This document shows positions 53,195-62,825 of a DNA stretch of 64,000 nucleotides, piece after piece. Location of the stretch: NCBI GenBank assembly GCA_041608535.1, contig JBFISM010000003.1, positions 3,650 to 67,649 of the forward strand, read 5' to 3'. The position numbers and the translations under genes are program-made. The DNA comes from JBFISM01 sp041608535. Its GTDB lineage: Bacteria > Actinomycetota > Acidimicrobiia > Spongiisociales > UBA5794. Within the stretch, counting starts at the first letter, position 1. Each line of letters starts with the position of its first letter. The notes below the pieces were generated by a model. That model was given only the letters and a program-made list of their open reading frames with translations. It was not told the DNA's origin and ran no database searches.

Positions 53195-53819
53195 ACTGAT
53201 CCCCTCCGCAGGCCGACACCATCTAACCCAAACATACTCACCGCAAACCAAGGCGAAGATCGCTCTTCCGCTCGCGTGGCTCCGACGGGACAACGTGCCG
53301 TCCGATGCGAGCCGACGCACCGAACCTGGCAGAAGTTCCGTCAGCAACGCCTCGGCCTTCCTTATCGAGGTTCACCGCGGTTGGTTTTGACCTCGAGGCG
53401 GCTGTCTAGGGTTGTCGGCGCCGCTCTGAAATGCCGGGCACCCGGACGAGCGACGGCCCGTCGGCGCGCCGGCGTTGTGGAGCGCCCCGAACCGACGGTC
53501 TGCGACGCTTCGAGCGGTCACTCAGCGCCGTCTCGTCGCGCAGCTTCGCCATCGCTTTCATGACCTTGTCCAGGTCCAGCAGATTCGACTCGTTCACGAG
53601 GCTGACGACTGTCACGCATCTCTGCCCGTCGCCGCCCAACATCGACCAGGCAGCCGTTGCAAGACCGCTGCCCGATCCCCCTATTGAAGCCCAGGACACA
53701 GCACCGAGTTGCGCTGCGTCGTCAACCCAGCTAGCTGAAGGGAACCCTCCGCCGGAGCAGGGGGTTCCCATACTGATGCGCCTGATTGAGCCTCTTCCGT
53801 CACCGCCGGTGGCGTGAAG
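53195..53819. other. Gap upstream of FG-GAP gene, holding repeat B
   Basis: These 625 nt contain the FG-GAP gene promoter region and repeat B (53334-53411). A minus-strand 121-codon frame (53406-53771) includes a protein-like stretch, LLDLDKVMKAMAKLRDE, but lacks a recognised domain or start signal and may be a remnant. Confidence 0.4.
53334..53411 (+). repeat. Dispersed repeat, copy B
   Basis: The copy reads GTCAGCAACGCCTC, then TATCGAGGTTCACCGCGGTTGG, CCTCGAGG and GCTGTCTAGGG. It is about 80 percent like copy C over 75 nt by eye. Confidence 0.6.
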
Positions 53820-54236
53820 TTACTTGCCAGTCCAGAACACTTCAGCAGTGGCCGAGAACTCGAGGAGTCCGGTACCGAAATCGGGGTCATCCACGAATTG
53901 CACCTCGCCCTCGAACGTGCACACACCGTGGTCGTGGGAGTCGGTGTTCTTGGGTGCCTTCTTTGTGAACTCGTCAGGTGGCAACACCACCGGTTCTCCC
54001 CCTTCCGGTGTGAACGTGGCGTTGAAGACAAAGCTGTACGGGATGTACACGCCCGTGCTTGCGGTCGCGAATCCCGGTGTCCAAATCCCGTTGCCGCTGT
54101 TGGCCGTGATGGTTCCGCTCGGAACGCCTTCACACACCAGCTCAAACGTCTCCGCCTTCGGGTCCGCCCCAGCAGGCAGCGCTGCCGCCACCACCAACAC
54201 GGCCACCAAGGCAAAGACGAGCGAAAGCCTTCTCAT
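53820..54236 (-). CDS. Small secreted beta-rich protein
   Basis: The 138-residue protein has a clear signal peptide (residues 1-24; cleavage after AGA). The mature part has two Cys residues, many Phe, Thr and Gly, and strand patterns (ETFELVCEGVPSGTITANSGNG; HGVCTFEGEVQF), like small extracellular domains of unknown role. GGGAGGAA precedes the ATG at 54236. Confidence 0.7.
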   Translation of the reverse strand: MRRLSLVFALVAVLVVAAALPAGADPKAETFELVCEGVPSGTITANSGNGIWTPGFATASTGVYIPYSFVFNATFTPEGGEPVVLPPDEFTKKAPKNTDSHDHGVCTFEGEVQFVDDPDFGTGLLEFSATAEVFWTGK

Positions 54237-55109
54237 GAATTCCTCCCTCTGGGACGTGAGGCTTCAGCACGTGGCTGCGTACCTCATATCCACTGCCCTC
54301 CATCGCTGATCGGGCCTCCGCCACCCTTGTGAGCTCACCCCCTCCCCGGGGCATGCAGGCACAGGCCCTACCGCCTTGGTTAGCCGCCGGATACGGCCCG
54401 CGGTAGGGTCGAAAGACCATGAGCGAGAGCCATCGACAAGAGCGCACGCGCCGCACGCTATCGATGTCTCCATCGTCCCCCCCGACTTCGAGAATCCGTC
54501 GAGTCATGCTCCCGTTCGACCGTCGAGCGTCGCCGACGAGAACGCAGACGAACGAAGACGTCGAGGCGCAATCTGAGCACCTCCCACCGGTCGATGTAGC
54601 CGCAGCTCAGGGTGGTCTCGGACTCGCGACGATTCCTTCCGAACCGTAAGCCGACCGGACGATCAATGCCAATCGTGTAGCCGTTCGAGATCTACAACAA
54701 GGACCATTCGTCCAGGAGACTCCCGTTCAGTAAGGTAGCTGAGTTGCCTTGTCCGTTCCTCCGAGCTCCGATCACCAGATCGGATACTCGAACGCCCATC
54801 TGCTGAGTGCGCTGGATCGGAACATCCAGGTGCGGTTCAGTCAGCAGCGCCTCAGCGTCCCTATCGAAGTTCGCCGCGGTTGGGTTTGGCCTCGAGGTCG
54901 CTGTTTAAGGGAACCTGCGCGCTCGGTAGTGCCGGATAGCGCGCGGTCAAGGTTGCCCAGATCGCGCGTCGGCCTGAGTGAGCGGGGGGCGTCTATGTAT
55001 GGCCACCGTCAACACGAGCGAAGCTCCGGAGGCTCGACCGGGCTTGGTAATCATGGACCCCGATGCGCTTCGTGAAGGATCGGGGATCGGGTTCCGAGTC
55101 GGGGGCGTG
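54237..55109. other. Long gap with repeat C and no supported gene
   Basis: These 873 nt lack a convincing gene. Short open frames (for example 54419-54649) have no domain or clean start. The repeat copy C (54807-54911) is inside. Composition is slightly less GC-rich in places, in line with decayed or foreign DNA. Confidence 0.5.
54807..54911 (+). repeat. Dispersed repeat, copy C
   Basis: It starts GTGCGCTGGATCGGAACATCC (shared with copy D) and continues GTCAGCAGCGCCTCAGCGTCC, CGCCGCGGTTGG, CCTCGAGG and GCTGTTTAAGGG (shared with A and B). It is the most complete copy. Confidence 0.6.
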
Positions 55110-55763
55110 TCAGCATGTGGGGCCCACCAGGCCGGTGAGCAGCTTGTAGGCGGCAGCTTTGGTTGGGCAGTCGAACTCGACCACTTCCCGGGGCCGGTAA
55201 CGGCCGTCGCCGATTCCCCAAACGAGGATCTCTGCGGCGTTCTCCTTGCCGAGCTCTCCCCAATTGCCTTCGTCCCAGTCGGCGAGGCCCAGCAGGTGGA
55301 GAAGTGCAGTCTCGGTGTCATGATCGATCCTCGGTTCGATATAGGCGTGGGCCAGCTCGTGCCAAAGGGTGCGGGCTCGGGGAATGTGGCGCACATCCGG
55401 ATCTTGCCGCGGGTAGCAGACGTCGATGGTGGCGGTACCGTCGACGTACAGCAGGTAGTAGCCGTCGTGGCCAAGGCAGTTGGCGCTGTCCTCGTGGAAG
55501 CGGATGGCGACATCCGGGAATTCGAGTCCGGCGTCGGCATAGGACTCTCGGGCCGCATCGACGGCGGCGGTCTCTTCGGCCGCTACCTCCGGGTCGGCGG
55601 CGCTCGATGGCTTTGCCTTGGTTGATTGATCGATGTGAGCATGCGCTGCTGTGTCGCTTTGCGCCACTGAGGGGACGATGAGCAGGGCCGGCACAACGGC
55701 TAGTGCCACGAGGCGGCCTCGCAATGCCTGCGTGCCACGTGGTTGTGGGGGGTGGTTTTCCAT
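55110..55763 (-). CDS. Secreted zinc-metalloprotease-like protein
   Basis: The 217-residue protein has a signal peptide (about residues 12-36), a linker, and a zincin-like domain with HELAHAYIE (HExxH plus following Glu), flanked by two Cys pairs. Its short length (about 150-residue mature domain) fits small metallopeptidases. A complete zinc site with a third ligand is not clear. Its start overlaps no neighbour and it is divergent from the giant regulator. Confidence 0.7.
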   Translation of the reverse strand: MENHPPQPRGTQALRGRLVALAVVPALLIVPSVAQSDTAAHAHIDQSTKAKPSSAADPEVAAEETAAVDAARESYADAGLEFPDVAIRFHEDSANCLGHDGYYLLYVDGTATIDVCYPRQDPDVRHIPRARTLWHELAHAYIEPRIDHDTETALLHLLGLADWDEGNWGELGKENAAEILVWGIGDGRYRPREVVEFDCPTKAAAYKLLTGLVGPTC

Positions 55764-56023
55764 GACCTCGGCGCTCCTTCTGTGCGGTTGCCAGATGGGC
55801 GCAAGGTCCGTTGTGGCGGTTCAGTACCTGCCAAGCGGGCGGATCGGGATCCTGATATCGAGAGTGGCGCGGATGGTGGGGATCCTCCGGTCGTCGAGAA
55901 ACCCACTCGTACCATCGTTTTCGAGGGGTCGGCGGCGACTTTGCAGGTTCTTGACAGGTTCAGCCGAAGGTGTTGGGCATGGAGCGAATGACCGGCGCAC
56001 ACGCACGGACGTATGGTTCAGAT

Positions 56024-59000
56024 GTGGATATCCGCGTACTCGGCCCCGTGTCGGTGGTTGTCGACGGACGGCCGCTGGCGCTGGGTGGGCAGAAGCAGCG
56101 GACGGTTCTGGCCCTCGTCATTGCCGGCGCTGGGCGCTCGGTATCGGCCGATGCGCTGATCGCAGGCGTCTACGGCGACGACGCATCGGACGGCGCAAAG
56201 CGCACGATCCACACCTACGTCTCCAATCTGCGAAGAGAACTGGGTGACGTGATTGCGCCGTCTGGTGGCGGCTACGAGCTGCGTGGTGACCCAGCGTCGA
56301 TCGACGCAGTGCGATTCGAGAAACTGTATCGAGACGGCAGCGAGCTCGTCGAGGATGCTCCCGAACAAGCGGCGACGCTGCTCAAGGACGCACTTGGGCT
56401 GTGGCGGGGTCATGCGTATGCGGACGTGGAGGCGCACACGGTGCTGGAGGCTGAGATGGCGCGCCTCGATGAGCTGCGCCTGTCTGCTCTCGAGGCGCGT
56501 CTCGGTGCCGACCTTGCGCTTGGTTTCCATCGCGATCTCGTCGGCGAGTTGGAAGCTGTGACCTCCGAATACCCGCTCAGGGAGCGACTCCGCGAGCACC
56601 AGATGCTGGCGCTGTACAGGGCGGGCCGCCAGAGCGAGGCCTTGCGGGTCTTCACACGGGCCCGGCAGTTCCTTGCTGATGAGCTTGGGATCGATCCATC
56701 CCGCGAACTGCAGGAGTTGGAGCAGAAGATCCTGATGCAGGACCCCTCTCTCGATCTGAGACCGAGGGCTGTGATCCATCGTCGGGCGATCCTGGCCGCT
56801 GAGCTGGACGAGCGATCGCGATTCGTCCCGGTTCATGAATTGGACGCGGCGCTGGTGCGTCGCAATGACACACTCGAGGCGATGGCAGCTGCGTCGGGTG
56901 GTTCCGTGCTCGATGTGCGTGGTACCGCCGTGTATGCGCAGTTCCCGTCCGTCGGCGACGCAATCGAGGCGGCCCGGGCTCTCGTCGATTCGACTATCCA
57001 ATCAGCGGTTGACTTCGGCGATATCGAGTTGGGTGATGACAGCGCCTCAGGACCGCCGGTCACGCGAGCACTGCGATTGGCTGCCGTCGCTCACCCAGCT
57101 CAGGTTCTCGTTGCTGAAGAAGCTCATGCCAAGCTGGCCACCGAGGGAACCGGTGGCTGGAGCGTTTCGGCGCTTGGTTTACAGACGATTCGGGGTCTGG
57201 ATCGGCCGATCCAGGTCTTCCAGCTCGTCGGGGACGGTCTGACGAACGACTTCCCTGCCCTTCGTCTCGATCGGTTGCCGCCACCATTGCCCGGCGGTTC
57301 GCCGGGATCAGTCGCCGGCTACGAGCTGAGAGAACAGCTTGGCGGCGGGGTGACCGGTGTTGTGCATCGTGCATACCAGCCGTCGGTCGGTCGCGAGGTG
57401 GCTGTCCGAGTCATCCGCCCCGAGCTTGTGGACGATCCGCGGTTCGTTCGTCGTTTCGAGGCTGAGGCGCAGCGGATCGCCGCCGTTGACCATCCGCACC
57501 TCGTGCCGCTGATCGACTACTGGCGAGAGCCAGACGGCGCGTTTCTGGTGCACAGGCTCATGCGGGGCCCCACGCTGCGGACCGAGATGTCTCGGCGGTC
57601 CCTGACACCTTCCGAGGTCCTTCCGTTGCTCGACCAGATCGGGGCCGCAGTGGCGGCAGGGCATGCACGAGGCGTCGCTCATGGTCGCATCCGACCCGAG
57701 AACGTGTTCTTTGATGAAAACGGATATGCCTACGTGGCCGACCTTGGTCTTGCCGCGATGTTCGAAGCGATGGTGAGTGCACCGGTGGATGCCTACACCT
57801 CACCCGAGGCGATCGGCGGCGCACCATCGGTAAGTGGCGACATCTACAGCCTGGCGGTCATCGCCGTCGAGCTGCTCGCCGGCGAGGAGCTGCCGATTGA
57901 GCGGGGTCTCCCGACATTGGGTTCCCCTGCCGACGGCGTGATCAGCCGTGCCACCCACGCACAGCAGGTTCAGCGGCCATCATCGGTACGCCGATTGCTC
58001 GACGACCTCGCAGCTGCGCTCGGGTCTACAGAACCGTTGCGTGGGTCGGATCATCGGACCGATGTTCGCAATCCGTACAAGGGTCTGGAGGCCTTCCAGG
58101 AGGCCGACGCCGCTGACTTCCATGGACGAAGCGATCTGGTTGACGAGCTCGTCGCCGCCGCGGAGACCCAGTCGTTCACGCTCGTTGCGGGTCCATTGGG
58201 TGTCGGGAAGTCGTCGGTGGTCCGTGCAGGACTCATCCCACGTATGCGCACTGGCGACACTGCGGGGTCGAGCGACTGGCTTGTCACAGATATGTTCCCC
58301 GGTGCTCGCCCCTTCGACGAACTCGAGGCTGCGATTGCTCGAGTTGCGATCCGAGCAACGGGACACTCCATCGAGGCCGTTCGGTCGGGCACGCGCACCC
58401 TTGCCGACATCGTCGCACAACTTCTCCCAGACGCGACGCGGCTGCTTCTCGTGATCGATCAGTTCGAGGAGCTGTTCACCCACAACTGCGACGAATCCAC
58501 CCGGCGGCGGTTTCTGGAGAGCCTCATGTCGGTTGCCAACGATCAGGCCGCACCGGTGCACGTTGTCGCCACGATGCGCGCCGACTTTCTCGACAAACCA
58601 CTCGGGTACGCCGACTTTGGGCGCCTCCTGGCGTCTTCGACACTGATGGTGCCGGCTCTCGGCAAAGGTGATCTGGCCGAAGTTGTGCGCCTCCCCGCCG
58701 AAAACGTCGGCGTTGCGATGGACGACGCCCTCGTGGAGGCGCTCAGTGCCGACGCTGACGACGAACCCGGGGGACTTCCGTTGCTACAGCACACATTGAC
58801 CGAACTCTTTGAAGACCGACCAACGGACGAGCTCTCGATAGGCGACTACCGAGCTGCAGGCGGATTGGCCGGAGCCATCGGCCGGCGCGCTGAGTCGATC
58901 TACGACGACATCGACCCGACCGACCAGGCGACTGCACGGGAGGTCTTCCTCCGACTTGTCGTTGTCAACCCGGACAGCGAGGACACCAGGCGCCGTGTGA

Positions 59001-61672
59001 GGCGCACCGAGCTCGACCGCATCCCGGCTCCTTCGGAATCCATCGGCCGAGTAATCGAGGCGTTCGGTCGTCACCGTCTCCTGGTGTTCGATCGCGACCC
59101 GACGACTCGCGCACCGACCGTGGAGGTTGCGCATGAAGCCCTCCTGAGGCAGTGGGACCGATTGGCCGCTTGGATCGATGGTGCCAGAGAAGACCTGCTG
59201 ACTTCTCGTCGTCTCGAGACGGCAACCGCAGAGTGGGACCGTTCGGGCCGCGATCCCGGTTACCTCCTCAAAGGACCCCGCCTCGAACAAGCCGCGTCGT
59301 GGCGAACCGGGACTGTGCTCGAGCCCTCGGCAGCCGTGGGCGAATACATCGATGCCTCCATTGAACACGACGCACGAGAGCTCGAGGATCGTCAGTCGCG
59401 GCGGCGAGCCGTCCTTCGCGGCTTCGCAGTGGCAGCCGTCGTGTCGCTGGTCCTTGCGACGGTTGCGTGGGTGCAGCGGGGAAACGCACAGCGAGAAGCG
59501 CAGGTTGCAGAGGCTCGTGAGCTCGTGTCTTCGGCGGTGCAGAACTTGGAGGTCGATCCGGAACTCAGTGTGCTGCTGGCGCTCGAGGCGATTGAGAGGT
59601 TCAGAGCCGTAGGCGAACAATCTCAGGCGGCGCTGGTTGCACTTCGCAATGGGATTGCCGGCCTGAAGACCGTCGCCGCACTTCCCGGAGGGGGATTCGT
59701 GGCCGTGAACGGCGATGGGTCGAGGCTGGTGACCCAGGCCGAGGGAGGTGGCATGGCGGTGTGGGACATCGCCGACGCCGAGGCTCCCCGGTACGTCGAG
59801 ACGATCACCGGGATCGAAGGGATGGCAGCCGTCGATGGCGCTTTCCTCTCGACGAACGAGGTTTTCGTGTTCCTTGCTGCCGATTCCGAGAACATCAGTC
59901 AGATGGGACTCCTCGACCTGGAAACCATGTCATGGGATGAGCGACATACGCACGAGATCCCAGCCGTTCCGGAGAGCCCATGGTCCTTCGATGTCACTCC
60001 TGACGGTGGTCTTTACCTTCTTTCGGTCGGTGACCACCTGCAAGTGTTCGATGGAGACACCGGGGCGGAGCTGTATGAGCAGGAGCAGTGGCGCTTCTTC
60101 AATCCCGCGTTTTCGGAGGACTCGAGGCTTGTCTACATGCCGTTCGACGCTGCCGATCCCATCGGTGTCGTGATCGCGGATGCGCAGACGGGGGACGAGC
60201 TGCAGGCGATTCCGAGGTGTGAGCAGGAGGGACTCCTCCGCGAATTTGGGGGATGCCTTTCATTCGTCCCTGTTGAGGCTGCGTTCTCCCCTGACGGCGT
60301 ACTCCTCGCCTACACGAGCGCCACGGGAGCGGCTGTCATGGATCTGCGCACGGAGACAGAGAACTGGACCACTCGAGTCCAACGACCAAGGGGGAAGCCG
60401 GCGTGGGTCCTAGACCCCCCAAGCTCCTATTGCTACGACTCCTACGATCCGTTGACGGGAGATTGCGGGTCGATATATGTATTCCCGCAGGGAAGACTCC
60501 TGATCGGGGGCGACGCTGGTCTGGACGTGATCGACGCTGCGACCGGCGCCGTCATCGGGACCGTAGCCAGCCACCGGGGTCCGGCTTGGGATTACGAGCT
60601 CATCCCAAAACGATCGCTCGTCGCGACCGTCGGCGTGGTAGATAACGCGATCCGGCTCATTGACGTCACCCAGCAGCCACGAGGCGAGGTGGCGCGTTTC
60701 GGATCTCCCATCGTGTCTCCGTCGTCGATGCGGGCCAGCCCATCAGGCGGGACGATCTTTGTACAGGATGAGAACGAATATGGGCTCGTTGACACTGCTA
60801 CCGGTGACGAGCTCTTCTTCGTCACGAGAACCACCTTCGGGCATGCGATCACCGAGTTCGAGTTTGCAGTCGCAAGCCGAGACGGTGCGTTCGTGGCGGG
60901 GGTGCAACAAGGCAGAGCGGCGGAGTATCACCGAGTGCTGGCCATCGATAGCTACTGGGAGGGCCTCTATGCCGCTCCCCCGGGTTGGACGATTCGGGGG
61001 ATCAGCAGCGATGGCTCACTGGTGGTCATCACCAACGACTCCGCAGGCACCCGGTTGTTCCTGACTGCGGACGACTCCGATGTGGGCGTTCTCGACGTTG
61101 GAGGCAATCTGGTGGAGGCGTTCTTCTCGCCGGACGACGCCTACGTCGTCACCAAGAGTGAGCGCGACGTTCGCTTGTGGAGTACCGAATCTGGGACACG
61201 TCTCAACGACCTGGGCGAGTTTGATGGCGTGAAGGTCGGGTTCACGGCTGACGGCGACCGGTTGATACTCGGAGGAGAGGACGGGGCGGTAACCGTGTTC
61301 GAAACCAGTGCGCTTCGGGAAGGAGTGCGAGCGGAGGAGGCCGTCATGATGCGGATCCCGGCGCACGACAGCCCGATCCTCAGCGTTGACATCTCGCCAT
61401 TGGATGGCGTCCTTGCGACGACCGCATCGGGCGAGCCGGTGAAGCTCTGGGATCTGCACACGGGCGAAGCAGTTGCGGAGTTCGGCTCGACCGGCTTCAC
61501 CGCAATGACCTTCGATCCGGTGCGGCCCTGGGTCTACCTGTCCGAGTTCGGCCAGGTGTGGGTCCACACACTGGACGTCGACGAACTGATAGGCATCGCC
61601 CAACGACGGCTCACGCGAGATCTGACACCGGGCGAATGCACCACATACCTGCACGGACCGTGTGACGCTTGA
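56024..61672 (+). CDS. Giant BTAD regulator with cyclase-like, pseudokinase, nSTAND and WD40 domains
   Basis: The 1,882-residue protein has in order: a winged-HTH DNA-binding domain (1-95), BTAD helical domain (96-240), a degenerate class III cyclase-like domain (246-405) and a kinase-like domain (426-627). That kinase lacks catalytic residues (Lys to Arg in VAVRVI, HGRIRPEN instead of HRD, DLG for DFG). Next come an nSTAND1 NTPase (from NPYKGLEAF at 682; Walker A GPLGVGKSS, Walker B LLLVIDQFEEL), a TM helix (1127-1150) and WD40-like repeats (1206-1880). It probably senses a signal and switches on gene expression. GTG 56024 follows TATGGT by 6 nt and begins the family motif DIRVLGPV; the frame is open to 55970. 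Confidence 0.85.
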   Translation: MDIRVLGPVSVVVDGRPLALGGQKQRTVLALVIAGAGRSVSADALIAGVYGDDASDGAKRTIHTYVSNLRRELGDVIAPSGGGYELRGDPASIDAVRFEKLYRDGSELVEDAPEQAATLLKDALGLWRGHAYADVEAHTVLEAEMARLDELRLSALEARLGADLALGFHRDLVGELEAVTSEYPLRERLREHQMLALYRAGRQSEALRVFTRARQFLADELGIDPSRELQELEQKILMQDPSLDLRPRAVIHRRAILAAELDERSRFVPVHELDAALVRRNDTLEAMAAASGGSVLDVRGTAVYAQFPSVGDAIEAARALVDSTIQSAVDFGDIELGDDSASGPPVTRALRLAAVAHPAQVLVAEEAHAKLATEGTGGWSVSALGLQTIRGLDRPIQVFQLVGDGLTNDFPALRLDRLPPPLPGGSPGSVAGYELREQLGGGVTGVVHRAYQPSVGREVAVRVIRPELVDDPRFVRRFEAEAQRIAAVDHPHLVPLIDYWREPDGAFLVHRLMRGPTLRTEMSRRSLTPSEVLPLLDQIGAAVAAGHARGVAHGRIRPENVFFDENGYAYVADLGLAAMFEAMVSAPVDAYTSPEAIGGAPSVSGDIYSLAVIAVELLAGEELPIERGLPTLGSPADGVISRATHAQQVQRPSSVRRLLDDLAAALGSTEPLRGSDHRTDVRNPYKGLEAFQEADAADFHGRSDLVDELVAAAETQSFTLVAGPLGVGKSSVVRAGLIPRMRTGDTAGSSDWLVTDMFPGARPFDELEAAIARVAIRATGHSIEAVRSGTRTLADIVAQLLPDATRLLLVIDQFEELFTHNCDESTRRRFLESLMSVANDQAAPVHVVATMRADFLDKPLGYADFGRLLASSTLMVPALGKGDLAEVVRLPAENVGVAMDDALVEALSADADDEPGGLPLLQHTLTELFEDRPTDELSIGDYRAAGGLAGAIGRRAESIYDDIDPTDQATAREVFLRLVVVNPDSEDTRRRVRRTELDRIPAPSESIGRVIEAFGRHRLLVFDRDPTTRAPTVEVAHEALLRQWDRLAAWIDGAREDLLTSRRLETATAEWDRSGRDPGYLLKGPRLEQAASWRTGTVLEPSAAVGEYIDASIEHDARELEDRQSRRRAVLRGFAVAAVVSLVLATVAWVQRGNAQREAQVAEARELVSSAVQNLEVDPELSVLLALEAIERFRAVGEQSQAALVALRNGIAGLKTVAALPGGGFVAVNGDGSRLVTQAEGGGMAVWDIADAEAPRYVETITGIEGMAAVDGAFLSTNEVFVFLAADSENISQMGLLDLETMSWDERHTHEIPAVPESPWSFDVTPDGGLYLLSVGDHLQVFDGDTGAELYEQEQWRFFNPAFSEDSRLVYMPFDAADPIGVVIADAQTGDELQAIPRCEQEGLLREFGGCLSFVPVEAAFSPDGVLLAYTSATGAAVMDLRTETENWTTRVQRPRGKPAWVLDPPSSYCYDSYDPLTGDCGSIYVFPQGRLLIGGDAGLDVIDAATGAVIGTVASHRGPAWDYELIPKRSLVATVGVVDNAIRLIDVTQQPRGEVARFGSPIVSPSSMRASPSGGTIFVQDENEYGLVDTATGDELFFVTRTTFGHAITEFEFAVASRDGAFVAGVQQGRAAEYHRVLAIDSYWEGLYAAPPGWTIRGISSDGSLVVITNDSAGTRLFLTADDSDVGVLDVGGNLVEAFFSPDDAYVVTKSERDVRLWSTESGTRLNDLGEFDGVKVGFTADGDRLILGGEDGAVTVFETSALREGVRAEEAVMMRIPAHDSPILSVDISPLDGVLATTASGEPVKLWDLHTGEAVAEFGSTGFTAMTFDPVRPWVYLSEFGQVWVHTLDVDELIGIAQRRLTRDLTPGECTTYLHGPCDA

Positions 61673-62051
61673 TTCGCATATTCCGTCGGAGACACGATTC
61701 TGAAGGTCCTGGACCGCATACGGTGGCATCCGCCCGCCGGCTACCTGCCGCCCGGAAATGCCGGTTGCTGAGCGCCGTGCGTGGTTGAGCAGGGCCTGCC
61801 CGGTCGTCGCTATGCGCTACTTGTGGGCGCCTTGGCGGATCTCCTTCCAGATAATGGGATAGGTCCGCTGAGTGCCTGATTTGCCGAAACCGAGTACGCG
61901 AGAGCCGCTCTGCCGTGGCGTGGACGAGATACGTCGGAGCATCGTAAGAAGCGACGCACCCTAGGCTCTTCGCCAAGGTCGCATGGGCTAGGTGATAGCG
62001 TTTCCGGCGCACCTGGCGCTTGGCAGCGCTGACCGAGCGAGAGGAACAACG
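61673..62051. other. Gap with no supported gene
   Basis: These 379 nt show no convincing gene, hairpin terminator or repeat copy. Possible promoter elements for the DUF5661 gene lie near 61985-62000, but spacing is poor. Confidence 0.45.
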
Positions 62052-62501
62052 GTGGTCGATCTCCCCGAGTATGTGTCTGCGGCCGAGGTCCGGCGGGTTT
62101 GCTCTGAACTCGGGATTCGCGACTGGACCCGCCTCGATGAGGCGGCGGTCTTGATCGAGGAGGCGGAAGCCATCCGGGTCGAGCTCGGCGGCGAGACGCT
62201 CGAGATCCGCATCGAGGAGTTTCGGCGTGGCTTGGAGGTCGAACTCGAACACGGACTGCGATTCGCCGACGCCAACGTCACCAACAACCCCCCGCTATTG
62301 ACCGGCAAGATCGTCCTTGCCCACCTCAAAGAGATGCTCGACTACTACCTCCGGTTGCGGGTCGCAGAGCTTGAGGGCGACATGTTCAAGGCGCTCGTCG
62401 CCAGCGACACCGCGGAGGTGGCCGCGTCCTACTCCCGAGTGATCGAAGCCCGTGAGCAACTGGCGCGATCAGAAGCGCAGGCCCGCACTCACCACGCTTG
62501 A
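62052..62501 (+). CDS. DUF5661 family protein
   Basis: The 149-residue protein matches DUF5661: LPEYVSAAEVRRVCSELGIRDW near the start, EEFRRGLEVELEHGLRFADANVTNN in the middle, and GKIVLAHLKEMLDYYLRLRVAELEGD near the end. The family is probably helical and of unknown role. The GTG at 62052 is chosen for the GAGAGGA site upstream and the family start; the frame is open to 61992. Confidence 0.8.
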   Translation: MVDLPEYVSAAEVRRVCSELGIRDWTRLDEAAVLIEEAEAIRVELGGETLEIRIEEFRRGLEVELEHGLRFADANVTNNPPLLTGKIVLAHLKEMLDYYLRLRVAELEGDMFKALVASDTAEVAASYSRVIEAREQLARSEAQARTHHA

Positions 62502-62825
62502 CATCCCAGGCCGTCAGCAGGTTGTCACTGGAGCCCCGGCGTGCCGCAAGGCTCGGCCTGGCGGAGGAGTGAGCTTCCTCTTCCGGAGGTTGGGTCGGCC
62601 CTTCTTTTGGGTAATCCCAGGTCCACGTCGTTGACGAAAGGGCAGTCGAGGCCCTGCTGCCGACTTACTGCCCTACGCCAGCGCCGATCGCGCAATCCAG
62701 GACGATAAGACGCAATCTGGCAAGTGCGCTGGATCGGCACATCCGGGTGCGGTTACGGCGTCTATTACTGGGCGAGTTTCGGCCCGGGACGCCTCGGCGT
62801 CCCACACCTCTCTGCAACTGCGCTG
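62502..62825. other. Gap holding repeat copy D
   Basis: These 324 nt between a plus-strand gene and a convergent MFS gene have no supported gene. They contain repeat copy D. Confidence 0.45.
62724..62806 (+). repeat. Dispersed repeat, copy D (diverged)
   Basis: It shares GTGCGCTGGATCGGCACATCC with copy C (two or three mismatches), then about 30 unrelated nt, then GACGCCTCGGCGTCC, like the middle of the other copies. The order is kept, so it is a diverged or interrupted copy. Confidence 0.5.

Noticed and set aside
53406..53771. Minus-strand 121-codon ORF
   Set aside because: It has one protein-like stretch but no start signal, domain or conserved context; it may be a remnant.
51761..54911. 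Integron attC sites as the nature of the dispersed repeats
   Set aside because: The core RYYYAAC/GTTRRRY pattern and paired inverted arms are not present and no integrase is in the window.
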